A DNA stretch of 64,000 bases from Pseudomonas putida NBRC 14164. Its GTDB lineage: Bacteria; Pseudomonadota; Gammaproteobacteria; Pseudomonadales; Pseudomonadaceae. The notes beneath the pieces were generated by a model, which was not told the origin of the DNA, ran no database searches, and worked only from the letters and a program-made list of their open reading frames with translations. This document shows, in pieces, positions 1 to 7,859 of this stretch. Positions within the stretch are counted from its first letter, which is position 1. Each line of letters opens with the position of its first letter. Both the position numbers and the translations under genes were made by a program. The DNA lies in the NCBI RefSeq assembly GCF_000412675.1, contig NC_021505.1, positions 5,884,501 to 5,948,500 of the forward strand, read 5' to 3'.

Positions 1-93
1 CCCCGGCAAATGCCAGGGCATGGAATTGTCGATGCCGATCACGCGGTTCTCGGCGTACGCCGCGATCAGGCTGAGGGGGAGTGATGTATTCAT
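1..93 (-). CDS. folA: Dihydrofolate reductase, 5' part only (cut by window edge)
   Basis: Reading leftwards from the ATG at 93, the first 31 residues include SLIAAYAENRVIGIDNSMPW, the classical N-terminus of bacterial dihydrofolate reductase, with the NADPH/folate-pocket motif ending in MPWHLP. The enzyme reduces dihydrofolate to tetrahydrofolate with NADPH in the cytoplasm. The rest of the gene lies outside the window. A thymidylate synthase gene about 12.6 kb away uses the same folate cycle. Only the N-terminus is visible, but the motif is distinctive. Confidence 0.9.
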   Translation of the reverse strand, partial: MNTSLPLSLIAAYAENRVIGIDNSMPWHLPG

Positions 94-159
94 GCCAGCG
101 AGGATAGCACCGGGCGTGTGGGTTATGCTTCTGCCCTGACCTGTGCAATGGAAGACCAT

Positions 160-1539
160 GTGACTGAACCGACTCCACTGGACAAGCGCTGGCTCACCGA
201 AGCGGTACGCCTGCGCGAGGAACACGCCGGCCCCCTGGAAGACCAGGAAGCCAACCGTCGCGCCCGCCAATTGGGCGGCGACCTGGCGGCCCGCATCGAA
301 ACCCGTGCACTGTTCCTGGCCGAACGCGATGGCATGAGCACCGCCCTGCGCCACTGGAAGCAAGGCGCGCGCCTGGCGCTGCTGGCCTTGCTGCTGATGG
401 CCGTGCTCAGCGGCGCGGGCTTGGCCCTGGCCGCCCTGGGCGACGGGCAGCGGCCGGTGAACGTGTTCTGGGCCCTGGGCAGCCTGCTCGGGCTGAACCT
501 GCTGATGCTGCTGGGCTGGGCCATCGGTTCTGCCGTAAGCGGCGAGCATGGCGCAGGGCTGGGCCGCTTGTGGCTATGGCTGAGTGAACGCTTTGCCCGC
601 GATGCCAAGGCCGCACACCTGGCACCTGCGCTGCTGGTGCTGCTGCAACGCCAACGCCTGAACCGCTGGCTGCTCGGCCTGCTGGTGCATGGCCTGTGGC
701 TGCTGGCCATGCTCACCGCCCTGGGCATGCTGCTAGCCTTGCTGGCGACCCGGCGCTATGGCTTTGTCTGGGAAACCACGCTGCTTGCCGCCGACCCGTT
801 CATCCACCTGACCCAAGCCCTGGGCGCCCTGCCTTCGCTGCTGGGCTTTGCCGTGCCTGACGAAGCCATGATCCGCGCCAGCGGCGACACCTTGCCGGCC
901 CTGGAGCAAGCCCGACAGGCCTGGGCCAGCTGGTTGCTGGGGGTGGTGCTGGTGTATGGCCTGTTACCACGCCTGGTACTGGCTGCATTGTGCCTGTGGC
1001 GCTGGCGCCAAGGCCGCGAGCGCCTGGCACTGGACTTGAGCCTGCCCGGCTACGCGCAACTGCGTGATGCACTGATGCCGCGCAGCGAACGCATCGGCGT
1101 GCAGGATGCCGCACCCGAGGCCCTGCCACAGTTTGCCGCCGGCCAGCTGGAAAGCGGCAGCAGCGGTGCCCTGCTGGTGGGCCTGGAACTGGACGACCAG
1201 CGCCCCTGGCCGCCCGCCCTGCCGAAAAGCGTGATCGACGCTGGCGTGCTCGACAGCCGCGAATCGCGCAACCGGCTGCTCGAACAACTCAGCCGCTTCC
1301 CCCCGGCACGCCTGGCCATCGCCTGCGACCCCCGGCGCTCGCCCGACCGCGGCAGCCTGGCGTTGCTCGCCGAACTGGCGCGCAATGCCGGCGCAACCCG
1401 TATCTGGCTACTGCAGTCGGCACCCGGCCAGGCTGTTGATGCCCAGCGCCTGGGCGATTGGCACGAAGCCCTTGACCGCCTTGGCCTGCAACACGCCGAC
1501 ACCTCACCACTGACCTGGCTGGAGCATGGCCATGACTGA
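160..1539 (+). CDS. DUF2868 family integral membrane protein
   Basis: This 459-residue protein has about four hydrophobic segments: near residues 71-93, 103-126, 171-196 and 253-276. A soluble C-terminal part of about 170 residues follows. It matches the DUF2868 family, which has no established function. The open frame extends back to GTG 118 and ATG 148, but GTG 160 is preceded by GGAAG at 5-base spacing and gives the start MTEPTPLDKRW, so it is preferred. The 3' end overlaps the next gene by a few bases, which implies translational coupling with the DUF3482 GTPase-like protein. I infer that the two act together at the inner membrane; the process is unknown. Confidence 0.75.
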   Translation: MTEPTPLDKRWLTEAVRLREEHAGPLEDQEANRRARQLGGDLAARIETRALFLAERDGMSTALRHWKQGARLALLALLLMAVLSGAGLALAALGDGQRPVNVFWALGSLLGLNLLMLLGWAIGSAVSGEHGAGLGRLWLWLSERFARDAKAAHLAPALLVLLQRQRLNRWLLGLLVHGLWLLAMLTALGMLLALLATRRYGFVWETTLLAADPFIHLTQALGALPSLLGFAVPDEAMIRASGDTLPALEQARQAWASWLLGVVLVYGLLPRLVLAALCLWRWRQGRERLALDLSLPGYAQLRDALMPRSERIGVQDAAPEALPQFAAGQLESGSSGALLVGLELDDQRPWPPALPKSVIDAGVLDSRESRNRLLEQLSRFPPARLAIACDPRRSPDRGSLALLAELARNAGATRIWLLQSAPGQAVDAQRLGDWHEALDRLGLQHADTSPLTWLEHGHD

Positions 1540-2896
1540 GCCACTGAAACTGGCCGTGGTCGGCCATACCAACGTCGGCAAGACCTCGCTGCTGCGCACG
1601 CTGACCCGCGACGTAGGCTTTGGCGAAGTGTCCCACCGCCCCAGCACCACCCGCCATGTAGAAGGTGCGCGCTTGTCGGTGGACGGCGAACCCTTGCTGG
1701 AGCTGTACGACACCCCGGGCCTGGAGGATGCCATCGCGTTGCTCGACTACCTCGAACGCCTGGAACGCCCGGGCGAGCGCCTGGACGGCCCGGCCCGCCT
1801 GGAGCGCTTTCTGCAGGGCAGCGAAGCGCGCCAGCGTTTCGAGCAGGAGGCCAAGGTGCTGCGCCAGTTGCTGGCCAGCAATGCCGGCCTGTACGTGATC
1901 GACGCGCGCGAGCCGGTGCTGGCCAAGTATCGCGATGAACTGGAAGTGCTGGCCAGCTGCGGCAAGCCGTTGCTGCCGGTGCTCAACTTCGTCGCCAGCC
2001 ACCAGCACCGCGAGCCGCAATGGCGTGAAGCCCTTGCCCGGCTTGGGCTTCACGCGTTGGTGCGGTTCGACAGCGTGGCCCCGCCCGAGGATGGCGAGCG
2101 CCGTTTGTACGAAAGCCTGGCCCTGCTGCTGGAGGACGCCCGCCCGGCCCTGCAGCGGCTGATCGACGACCAGCAGGCACAGCGCCTGGCCCGCCAGCAA
2201 AGTGGCAAGCGGCTGATTGCCGAGTTGCTGCTGGACTGCGCCGCCTGCCGGCGTAGCGTCGAGGCGGAGCCAGCGGCCGAAGCCAAGGCCATAGAGGCGC
2301 TGCGCCGGGACATACGCCAACGTGAACAGCGTTGCGTCGAAGCCTTGCTCAAGCTGTATGCCTTCCGCCGCGAGGATGCCCATGCCAGCGACCTGCCGTT
2401 GCTCGATGGCCGCTGGGGCGATGACCTGTTCAATCCTGAAACCCTGAAGCTGCTGGGTGTGCGCCTGGGCAGCGGCGTGGCGGCCGGCGCTGCAGCCGGG
2501 GCCGGGGTCGATCTGCTGGTCGGCGGGCTTACCCTCGGCGCGGCAGCGCTGGCCGGCGCGATTGCCGGCGGTGCGCTGCAGACGGCGCGTAACTATGGCT
2601 CACGGTTGATGGGCAAGCTCAAGGGCAAACGCGAGCTGACCGTGGACGACACGGTATTGCGCCTGCTGGCGTTGCGTCAGCAGCAGTTGATGGTGGCGCT
2701 GGATAACCGCGGGCATGCGGCGCAAGACAGCATCAGGCTGGGTGAGCTGGATGAGAAGGCCTGGCGCGAGGGCAAGTTGCCAGAGGCACTGGTGAAGGCG
2801 CGGGCGCATCCGCAATGGTCGACGCTCAACCCAGGGGCGAAGCTGAATCAGGCTGAGCGGCAGGAACAGCTGGAGGCACTGGTTTCACAATTTTGA
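1532..2896 (+). CDS. DUF3482 family GTPase-like protein
   Basis: This 454-residue protein has an N-terminal P-loop GTPase domain. The G1 motif is GHTNVGKT at residues 11-18 and the G3 motif is DTPG at 60-63. The expected G4 motif NKxD is replaced by NFVA near residue 152, so guanine specificity cannot be assumed. A glycine/alanine-rich hydrophobic stretch near 310-350 could insert in or touch the membrane. ATG 1532 is preferred over ATG 1526 because GGAG at 1521-1524 is 7 bases from the former and only 1 from the latter. The gene overlaps the DUF2868 gene by 8 bases. The family assignment is by recognition and the role is unknown. Confidence 0.75.
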   Translation: MTEPLKLAVVGHTNVGKTSLLRTLTRDVGFGEVSHRPSTTRHVEGARLSVDGEPLLELYDTPGLEDAIALLDYLERLERPGERLDGPARLERFLQGSEARQRFEQEAKVLRQLLASNAGLYVIDAREPVLAKYRDELEVLASCGKPLLPVLNFVASHQHREPQWREALARLGLHALVRFDSVAPPEDGERRLYESLALLLEDARPALQRLIDDQQAQRLARQQSGKRLIAELLLDCAACRRSVEAEPAAEAKAIEALRRDIRQREQRCVEALLKLYAFRREDAHASDLPLLDGRWGDDLFNPETLKLLGVRLGSGVAAGAAAGAGVDLLVGGLTLGAAALAGAIAGGALQTARNYGSRLMGKLKGKRELTVDDTVLRLLALRQQQLMVALDNRGHAAQDSIRLGELDEKAWREGKLPEALVKARAHPQWSTLNPGAKLNQAERQEQLEALVSQF

Positions 2897-2903
2897 GTCA
2901 GCA

Positions 2904-2990
2904 GGCCTGGCCTCTTCGCAGCACAAGGCTGCTCCTACAGATATCGCGTCCGCCTGTAGGAGCAGCCTTGTGCTGCGAAGAGGCCAGGCC
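2904..2990. repeat. Inverted REP pair, perfect 37-bp arms
   Basis: Bases 2904-2940 and 2954-2990 are exact reverse complements separated by 13 bases. The core is the CGCAGCACAAGGCTGCTCCTACAG class of Pseudomonas REP. It lies between convergent genes and could form a long cruciform or transcript hairpin that ends or protects both mRNAs. Confidence 0.9.
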
Positions 2991-3004
2991 CGACAACCCA
3001 TGTT

Positions 3005-3553
3005 TCAAAGCAATGCCAGTGCCCTCTGCTTCAACCCATCCAGATCAACCACCGGTACCCCCACCTCCTTGGCCCGCTCATCCCACTCCCGCATCCGCAA
3101 GCTCACCTCGAACAGCGGATCCCGCTCGAATGCATCCGCCTCAGCTTCGCTCATTACCCCCCCCTGATACTCCAGGGTCCGCCGGCTCGCCTCGCTCAGG
3201 CGCTGGTAATACCCCGCCTGGCGCAACGTCAGGTAACGCTTGGCCTCCACGTGATACTCCACCAACCGCGACATGCGCTCGCCAAAGCCGCAACGGCGCA
3301 AATACTCGGCGCCGATGCGTTCATGGCTGACCACGCCGTAGCCGCCCATGCTGGCGTCACCGCCACACAGGTGGCCGATGTCGTGGAAGAACGCCGCCAG
3401 CACCACCTCATCGTCGAAGCCTTCGGCCATGGCCAGTTGCGCGGCCTGTGACATGTGTTCGAGCTGGGTGATGGCTTCGCCGATGTAGTCGTCGGTGCCA
3501 TGGAGTGCGTACAGGGCGAAGGTGCTGTCGACTATCTGTGCTGGATCAGGCAT
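3005..3553 (-). CDS. PhnZ-like HD-domain mixed-valence diiron oxygenase
   Basis: This 182-residue single-domain HD protein resembles PhnZ, which cleaves the C-P bond of (R)-1-hydroxy-2-aminoethylphosphonate to glycine and phosphate. Residues corresponding to the PhnZ iron ligands are present: H33, H57-D58, H77, H101 and D158. So are Y23 and E26, which match the substrate-gating tyrosine and glutamate of PhnZ, and K105. Ordinary HD phosphohydrolases lack this Y-xx-E pair. The gene lies downstream of the phosphonate-type ABC transporter on the same strand, separated by a REP pair. No PhnY-type 2OG hydroxylase, its usual partner, is encoded nearby. An HD phosphohydrolase is the alternative but is less likely. 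Confidence 0.75.
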   Translation of the reverse strand: MPDPAQIVDSTFALYALHGTDDYIGEAITQLEHMSQAAQLAMAEGFDDEVVLAAFFHDIGHLCGGDASMGGYGVVSHERIGAEYLRRCGFGERMSRLVEYHVEAKRYLTLRQAGYYQRLSEASRRTLEYQGGVMSEAEADAFERDPLFEVSLRMREWDERAKEVGVPVVDLDGLKQRALALL

Positions 3554-3583
3554 CGGTATCTATTCCTGGCTTGGTAGCGGCGG

Positions 3584-3682
3584 TGGCTTCTTCGCGGGCT
3601 CGCCCGCTCCCACAAGGGGCTGCGCAAATTTCAGGACCTGCGCAGTACCTGTGGGAGCGGGCATGCCCGCGAAGAGGCCGGT
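3584..3682. repeat. Inverted REP pair, class CGCGGGCNNGCCCGC
   Basis: Left arm core is TTCGCGGGCTCGCCCGCTCC near 3590-3610. The right arm is its imperfect reverse complement near 3648-3682. It separates the HD oxygenase gene from the binding-protein gene upstream on the same strand, so it may uncouple the expression of the two. Confidence 0.85.
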
Positions 3683-3687
3683 ACAGG

Positions 3688-4713
3688 TTACTGCTGGGCC
3701 ACCTTCTCCGACTTGCCGTCGTAGCGCTTGCGCCACTCGGCCAGAATCTGGTCACGGTTCTTCGATGCCCACGCAAAGTCGTTCTTGATCAGGCGCTGTT
3801 CATAGTCCGCTGGCAGCTCGGTCTGTGGCTTGGCAATACCCGGCGCGGCCAGCACGGCGAAGTTTTCCTTGTACAGCTCCATCGCCGCCGGGCTGGCCGA
3901 GAAATCAGCCAGGCGCTTGGCCGCATCCGCCTTGGGCGAGCCTTTGATCACAGCAGTCGCCTCGATCTCCCAGCCCAGGCCTTCCTTCGGCAACACGATG
4001 TCCAGCGGTGCGCCCTGGCGCTTCAGTTGCACAGCCGGGTATTCGAACGAGATACCGATCGGGAACTCGCCCGCAGCCGCCAGCTTGCATGGCTTGGAGC
4101 CGGAGTGAACATACTGGCCGATGTTCTGGTGCAGTGCGTCCATGTAGGCCCAGCCTTGCGGCTCACCAAAGGTCTGCAACCAGGCACTCACGTCAAGGAA
4201 GCCGGTACCCGACGAGGCCGGGTTCGGCATGACGATCTTGCCTTTGTATTCCGGCTTGGTCAGGTCCTGCCAGCTCACCGGCTTGCTCAGGCCCTGCTTC
4301 TCGGCCTCGATGGTATTGAAGCAGATGGTTGCGGCCCACACGTCCATGCCCACCCACGCCGGCGGGTTGGCAGCGTCCCGGTAGTTGCCGGAGATCTTGC
4401 CCAGGTCCTTCGGTGCATAGGCTTCCAGCATGCCGTTCTGGTCGAGAATGGCCAGGCTGGACGCTGCCAGGCCCCATACCGCGTCGGCTTGCGGGCGGTC
4501 TTTCTCGGCCAGCAGCTTGGCAGTGATGATGCCGGTGGAATCGCGTACCCACTTGATCTCGATGTCCGGGTTGGCCTTCTCGAAGGCCTGCTTGTAGCTC
4601 TTCAGCTGCTCGGCTTCCAGCGCGGTGTAGACCGTCAGCTGGGTATCCGCGGCCGAAGCCTGCAGGCTGAATACGGCAGAAACGGCAGCGGCAAGTGCAA
4701 GGTGCTTGTACAT
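3688..4713 (-). CDS. Putative 2-aminoethylphosphonate ABC transporter, substrate-binding protein
   Basis: This is a 341-residue periplasmic protein with a cleavable signal peptide (MYKHLALAAAVSAVFSLQASA, then ADTQ). The mature part begins QLTVYTALEAEQLKSYKQAF, typical of the iron/phosphonate-type extracellular solute-binding family. It resembles the PhnS2-type proteins that deliver 2-aminoethylphosphonate to PhnV/PhnT2-like importers. An RBS (AAGGA) lies about 9 bases before the ATG. It follows the permease gene by 18 bases and is the last gene of the transporter operon. The substrate is inferred from family and context; related proteins bind ferric iron or polyamines. A 2-AEP importer named AepXVW has been described in P. 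putida, and this could be that system, but I cannot confirm it. Confidence 0.75.
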   Translation of the reverse strand: MYKHLALAAAVSAVFSLQASAADTQLTVYTALEAEQLKSYKQAFEKANPDIEIKWVRDSTGIITAKLLAEKDRPQADAVWGLAASSLAILDQNGMLEAYAPKDLGKISGNYRDAANPPAWVGMDVWAATICFNTIEAEKQGLSKPVSWQDLTKPEYKGKIVMPNPASSGTGFLDVSAWLQTFGEPQGWAYMDALHQNIGQYVHSGSKPCKLAAAGEFPIGISFEYPAVQLKRQGAPLDIVLPKEGLGWEIEATAVIKGSPKADAAKRLADFSASPAAMELYKENFAVLAAPGIAKPQTELPADYEQRLIKNDFAWASKNRDQILAEWRKRYDGKSEKVAQQ

Positions 4714-4731
4714 GGGTAGGTTCCTTACAGG

Positions 4732-6456
4732 TCAGACGGTCGCGGCGCGTTGGCGCCAGGCTTGGGAGCGGCGCAGCAGGCCGCGTGAGGCTGCGGCCAG
4801 CAGCAGTGAAGCGCCGGCACTGGTCAGCAGGATCAGGGTGGACATGGCAGCAGCACCGCCAACGTTGCCGGCATCGTCCATGTTCAGCACGGCAACGGCA
4901 GCCAGGATGGTGTCGGGGCTGTACAGGAAGATCGCCGCCGACACCGTGGTCATGGCCGAAACGAACAGGTAGCGGATGATGTCCAGCAGCGCCGGCAGGC
5001 AGATCGGCACGGTCACCCGCAGGAAGTGCTTGTACAGCGGCGCCTTCAACGACAGCGCAGCGGCCTCGAACTCGCCATCAAGCTGGCGAAGCGCGGTGGT
5101 TGCGGTCATCTGCGCGGTGGTCAGGTAATGGGCGATGGTGCACACCACCAACAGCCCCATGCTGCCGTACAGCACATGCAGCGGGTTGCCGTTCAGGTTG
5201 AAGAAGAAGACGTAGCCCAGGCCCAGCACCAGGCCCGGCACGGCCATGGGGATGAAGCTGAGCAGGCGCAGCGCCTGGTTGAGCAGGCGTTGGCCCTGGG
5301 TTTTCTCCATCAGGTAGGCACCGGTGAAAATCACGATGCTGCCGATCAGCGCGGTGCCGATGGCCATGGTCACGCTGTTGCGGTAGGCCGACCAACCGCC
5401 ACCGGCGGTGTCTTCGAACATGTAGTGACGCAGCGACAACGACAGGTTGTATGGCCAGAAAGTGACCAGCGACGAATACACCGCCATGCCGATCACCAGC
5501 AGCAATGCCGCGCACACCAGCAGCACGAGGGCCAGGAAGCAGGCATCGCGGCCACGCGATGGCTTGGGTTCGAACACCTGGGCGCGGCCGCTCATGGCCT
5601 CGCCCTGGCGCCGGCGCAGCCAGGCGTCAACGCTGAAGCTGAACAGGGCCGGCAACAGCAGCACCATACCGATCAGCGCACCACGGCCGAACTGTTGCTG
5701 GCCGACCACCGCCTTGTAGGCCTCCAGCGCCAGCACCTGATAGTCGCCACCGACCACCACCGGCACACCGAAGTCGGTGATGGTCAGGGTGAACACCAGG
5801 CAGAACGCCGCAAACACCGCCTGGCGCGTGGCCGGCCAGGTGATGCTGGTGAACGCCCGACCTGGGCCAGCGCCCATGCTGGAGGCGGCATCGAACAGCC
5901 GAGCATCGGCCAGCGACAGCGCCGATAGCAGGATCATCAGCGCATGCGGGAAGGTGTAGATGGCCTCCCCCAGCACGATGCCCCAGAAGCCGTAGATGTT
6001 GTCGCTGAGCAACCCGCGCAGCAGCCCCTGGTTACCGAACAGGTAGACCAGGGCGATGGCTGGCAGCATCGACGGCGCCAGCAGCGGCAGCAGGGAAATC
6101 CCCCGCCACAGGCCCTTGGCCGGGATCAGCGTACGTTGCAGGGCATAGGCAAACAGGTAGGCCAACGGCACCACGATGGCTGCGACGGTGAAAGCCACCG
6201 ACAGGCTGTTGCCCAGCAACCAGTGGAAGTTGTCGCTGGCAAACAGCTCCCGGGCTGCCAGCAAGCCGCCACCCTGGCCCGCGTCCGCGCTGAAGCCACG
6301 CCAGAAGATCGCCAGCAGCGGCATCAGCACGGCCAGCACCAACAGGATCAGCAGCAGGCTCTTGCCGCCGACGACGAACAACCGATCACCCAGGGCAACG
6401 CCAGCACGCGGCGCGGCTTTGGCCTGGCTCAGCGGCAGGGACATTGGCGCGGCCAT
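4732..6456 (-). CDS. Putative 2-aminoethylphosphonate ABC transporter permease, two fused halves
   Basis: This 574-residue inner-membrane protein contains two consecutive binding-protein-dependent permease domains, so one polypeptide does the work of two permeases. About twelve hydrophobic segments are visible, and each half carries an EAA-like loop. The frame is open further upstream, but ATG 6456 lies one base after the ATPase stop codon (6458-6460) and gives MAAPMSLPLSQAK. ATG 6444 is an alternative start. The fused architecture is usual in the phosphonate/iron-type subfamily. Substrate specificity is inferred from the neighbours. Confidence 0.75.
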   Translation of the reverse strand: MAAPMSLPLSQAKAAPRAGVALGDRLFVVGGKSLLLILLVLAVLMPLLAIFWRGFSADAGQGGGLLAARELFASDNFHWLLGNSLSVAFTVAAIVVPLAYLFAYALQRTLIPAKGLWRGISLLPLLAPSMLPAIALVYLFGNQGLLRGLLSDNIYGFWGIVLGEAIYTFPHALMILLSALSLADARLFDAASSMGAGPGRAFTSITWPATRQAVFAAFCLVFTLTITDFGVPVVVGGDYQVLALEAYKAVVGQQQFGRGALIGMVLLLPALFSFSVDAWLRRRQGEAMSGRAQVFEPKPSRGRDACFLALVLLVCAALLLVIGMAVYSSLVTFWPYNLSLSLRHYMFEDTAGGGWSAYRNSVTMAIGTALIGSIVIFTGAYLMEKTQGQRLLNQALRLLSFIPMAVPGLVLGLGYVFFFNLNGNPLHVLYGSMGLLVVCTIAHYLTTAQMTATTALRQLDGEFEAAALSLKAPLYKHFLRVTVPICLPALLDIIRYLFVSAMTTVSAAIFLYSPDTILAAVAVLNMDDAGNVGGAAAMSTLILLTSAGASLLLAAASRGLLRRSQAWRQRAATV

Positions 6457-6457
6457 C

Positions 6458-7516
6458 TCAGGCAAACACCTGCAGGCTCTGCGGCGGCAGCGCCACCCAG
6501 ATGTCCTGCGAACCCAGGCGGGGCATGGCCTCGGGGGCCACCTCGGCCAGCAGGGCATGGCCTGGCAGGGCCTTGAGTTCAAAACTCATGCGGCAGCGGT
6601 TACCGAGAAAGGTGATTTCGCGGACCATGGCCGGGAACAGGTTTTCTTCGTGTACCACCGGGTTGACCGTGATCGCCTCCGGGCGGCAGAACAGCCGGCC
6701 ACTGCTGGCCTGGGCCGAACCCGGCGCCAGGCGCATGTTCATGCCGCCAACCTGGGCATGGCTGTCGCCGCTTCGCTGGAATGGCAGCCAGTTACCCTGG
6801 CCGACGAACTCGGCAACGAACAGCGTGGCCGGTTGGTCGTAGATTTCCTGCGGGGTGGCGTACTGCTCGACCTGGCCGTTGTTCATCACGGCAATGCGGT
6901 CGGCCATCAGCATGGCTTCGTCCTGGTTGTGGGTCACCATCAGGGTGGTGATGCCCAGCTGGCGTTGCAGCTGGCGCAGCTCGGTGCACAGGTGCTCGCG
7001 GACCCGGGCGTCCAGCGCCGACATCGGCTCGTCGAGCAGTAGCAGGGATGGCGACGGCGCCAGCGCACGGGCCAGGGCCACACGTTGCTGCTGGCCACCG
7101 GAAAGCTGGCCTGGGTATTTCTTCTCGCTGCCAGAAAGGCCCACCAGTTCGAGCATTTCAGCCACCCGCTGGCGGGCCTGCTCGCGGCCACTGCCGGTCA
7201 GGCCGTAGGCGATGTTGGCTTCGACGGTAAGGTTGGGGAACAGCGCGTAGGACTGAAACAGGATGCCGTAGTCACGGGCCTGGGGCGGCAGCTCGGAGAT
7301 ATCGCGCTCGCCGATGTACAGCGTGCCGCGGTCCTGGCGCTCCAGGCCGGCGATGCAGCGCAGCAGCGTGGTCTTGCCACAGCCGGACGGGCCGAGCAGG
7401 CACACCAGTTCGCCGGCGGCGATGTCCAGCGAGACATCGTTGAGTGCCGTGAAGGCACCGAAGCGCTTGTGGATGTTGCGCACTTTCATCTGTGCGCCGG
7501 GGGTGGTGTGGTTCAT
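6458..7516 (-). CDS. Putative 2-aminoethylphosphonate ABC transporter ATP-binding protein
   Basis: This 352-residue ATPase energises the importer. The Walker A motif GPSGCGKT is at residues 42-49, the signature LSGGQ at 138-142 and the Walker B LLLLDEP near 158-164. A C-terminal TOBE-type regulatory domain occupies about 270-350. It is the first gene of the leftward operon. GAGG lies about 7 bases before the ATG. The sequence fits the PhnT2-like group next to PotA/FbpC. The promoter should lie in 7517-7631, the short stretch between this start and the IS110-interrupted REP. Confidence 0.8.
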   Translation of the reverse strand: MNHTTPGAQMKVRNIHKRFGAFTALNDVSLDIAAGELVCLLGPSGCGKTTLLRCIAGLERQDRGTLYIGERDISELPPQARDYGILFQSYALFPNLTVEANIAYGLTGSGREQARQRVAEMLELVGLSGSEKKYPGQLSGGQQQRVALARALAPSPSLLLLDEPMSALDARVREHLCTELRQLQRQLGITTLMVTHNQDEAMLMADRIAVMNNGQVEQYATPQEIYDQPATLFVAEFVGQGNWLPFQRSGDSHAQVGGMNMRLAPGSAQASSGRLFCRPEAITVNPVVHEENLFPAMVREITFLGNRCRMSFELKALPGHALLAEVAPEAMPRLGSQDIWVALPPQSLQVFA

Positions 7517-7631
7517 GGCAGGGCCTCATCGAAGAGATGGGGCCATGCTAGGCAGGCTGTGCGAAGGTTCTGTGGCTTTGAGGCAAAAGCCGGTGATAGT
7601 GGTATAGGCAGATTTTGTATTGGCCTGTCGG

Positions 7632-7655
7632 GGCCTCTTCGCGGGCTTGCCCGCT
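7632..7655. repeat. Left fragment of a REP element split by an insertion sequence
   Basis: Bases 7632-7655 are the beginning of a class CGCGGGCNNGCCCGC REP. The palindrome continues at 8826 after the IS: joining ...GCCCGCT to CCCACAGG restores a normal REP. The preceding stretch 7517-7631 has no gene and probably carries the transporter promoter. Confidence 0.85.
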
Positions 7656-7859
7656 TGTATGGTTAGACTTGAAGGGGTGGTGGGACTAAATGCCCGATTC
7701 TGACTGTTCACAGCAGTACAGACCGTGGGAGACATCGCCCCACCCCTTCCACCAAAGCGCCGATAAAGAATGCATCGTTTGCAAACGACGATAGAAGCAA
7801 GCCAGCGCCTCTTGGTGAAACCCCTTCAAGCCAAAAAACCATAACGTGAGGAGGCTCCC
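7656..7859 (+). ncRNA. Candidate bridge RNA in the IS110 left end
   Basis: In IS110-group elements the non-coding end upstream of the recombinase encodes a structured bridge RNA that pairs with donor and target DNA. This 204-base left end has no ORF but is rich in dyads. TATGGTT...CTTGAAGGGG (7658-7677) mirrors CCCCTTCAAG...AACCATA (7821-7843). GAAGGGGTG near 7671 can pair with CACCCCTTC near 7740. CGTTTGCAAACG near 7772 is a perfect dyad. The RNA ends and loops cannot be fixed by eye. Confidence 0.5.
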
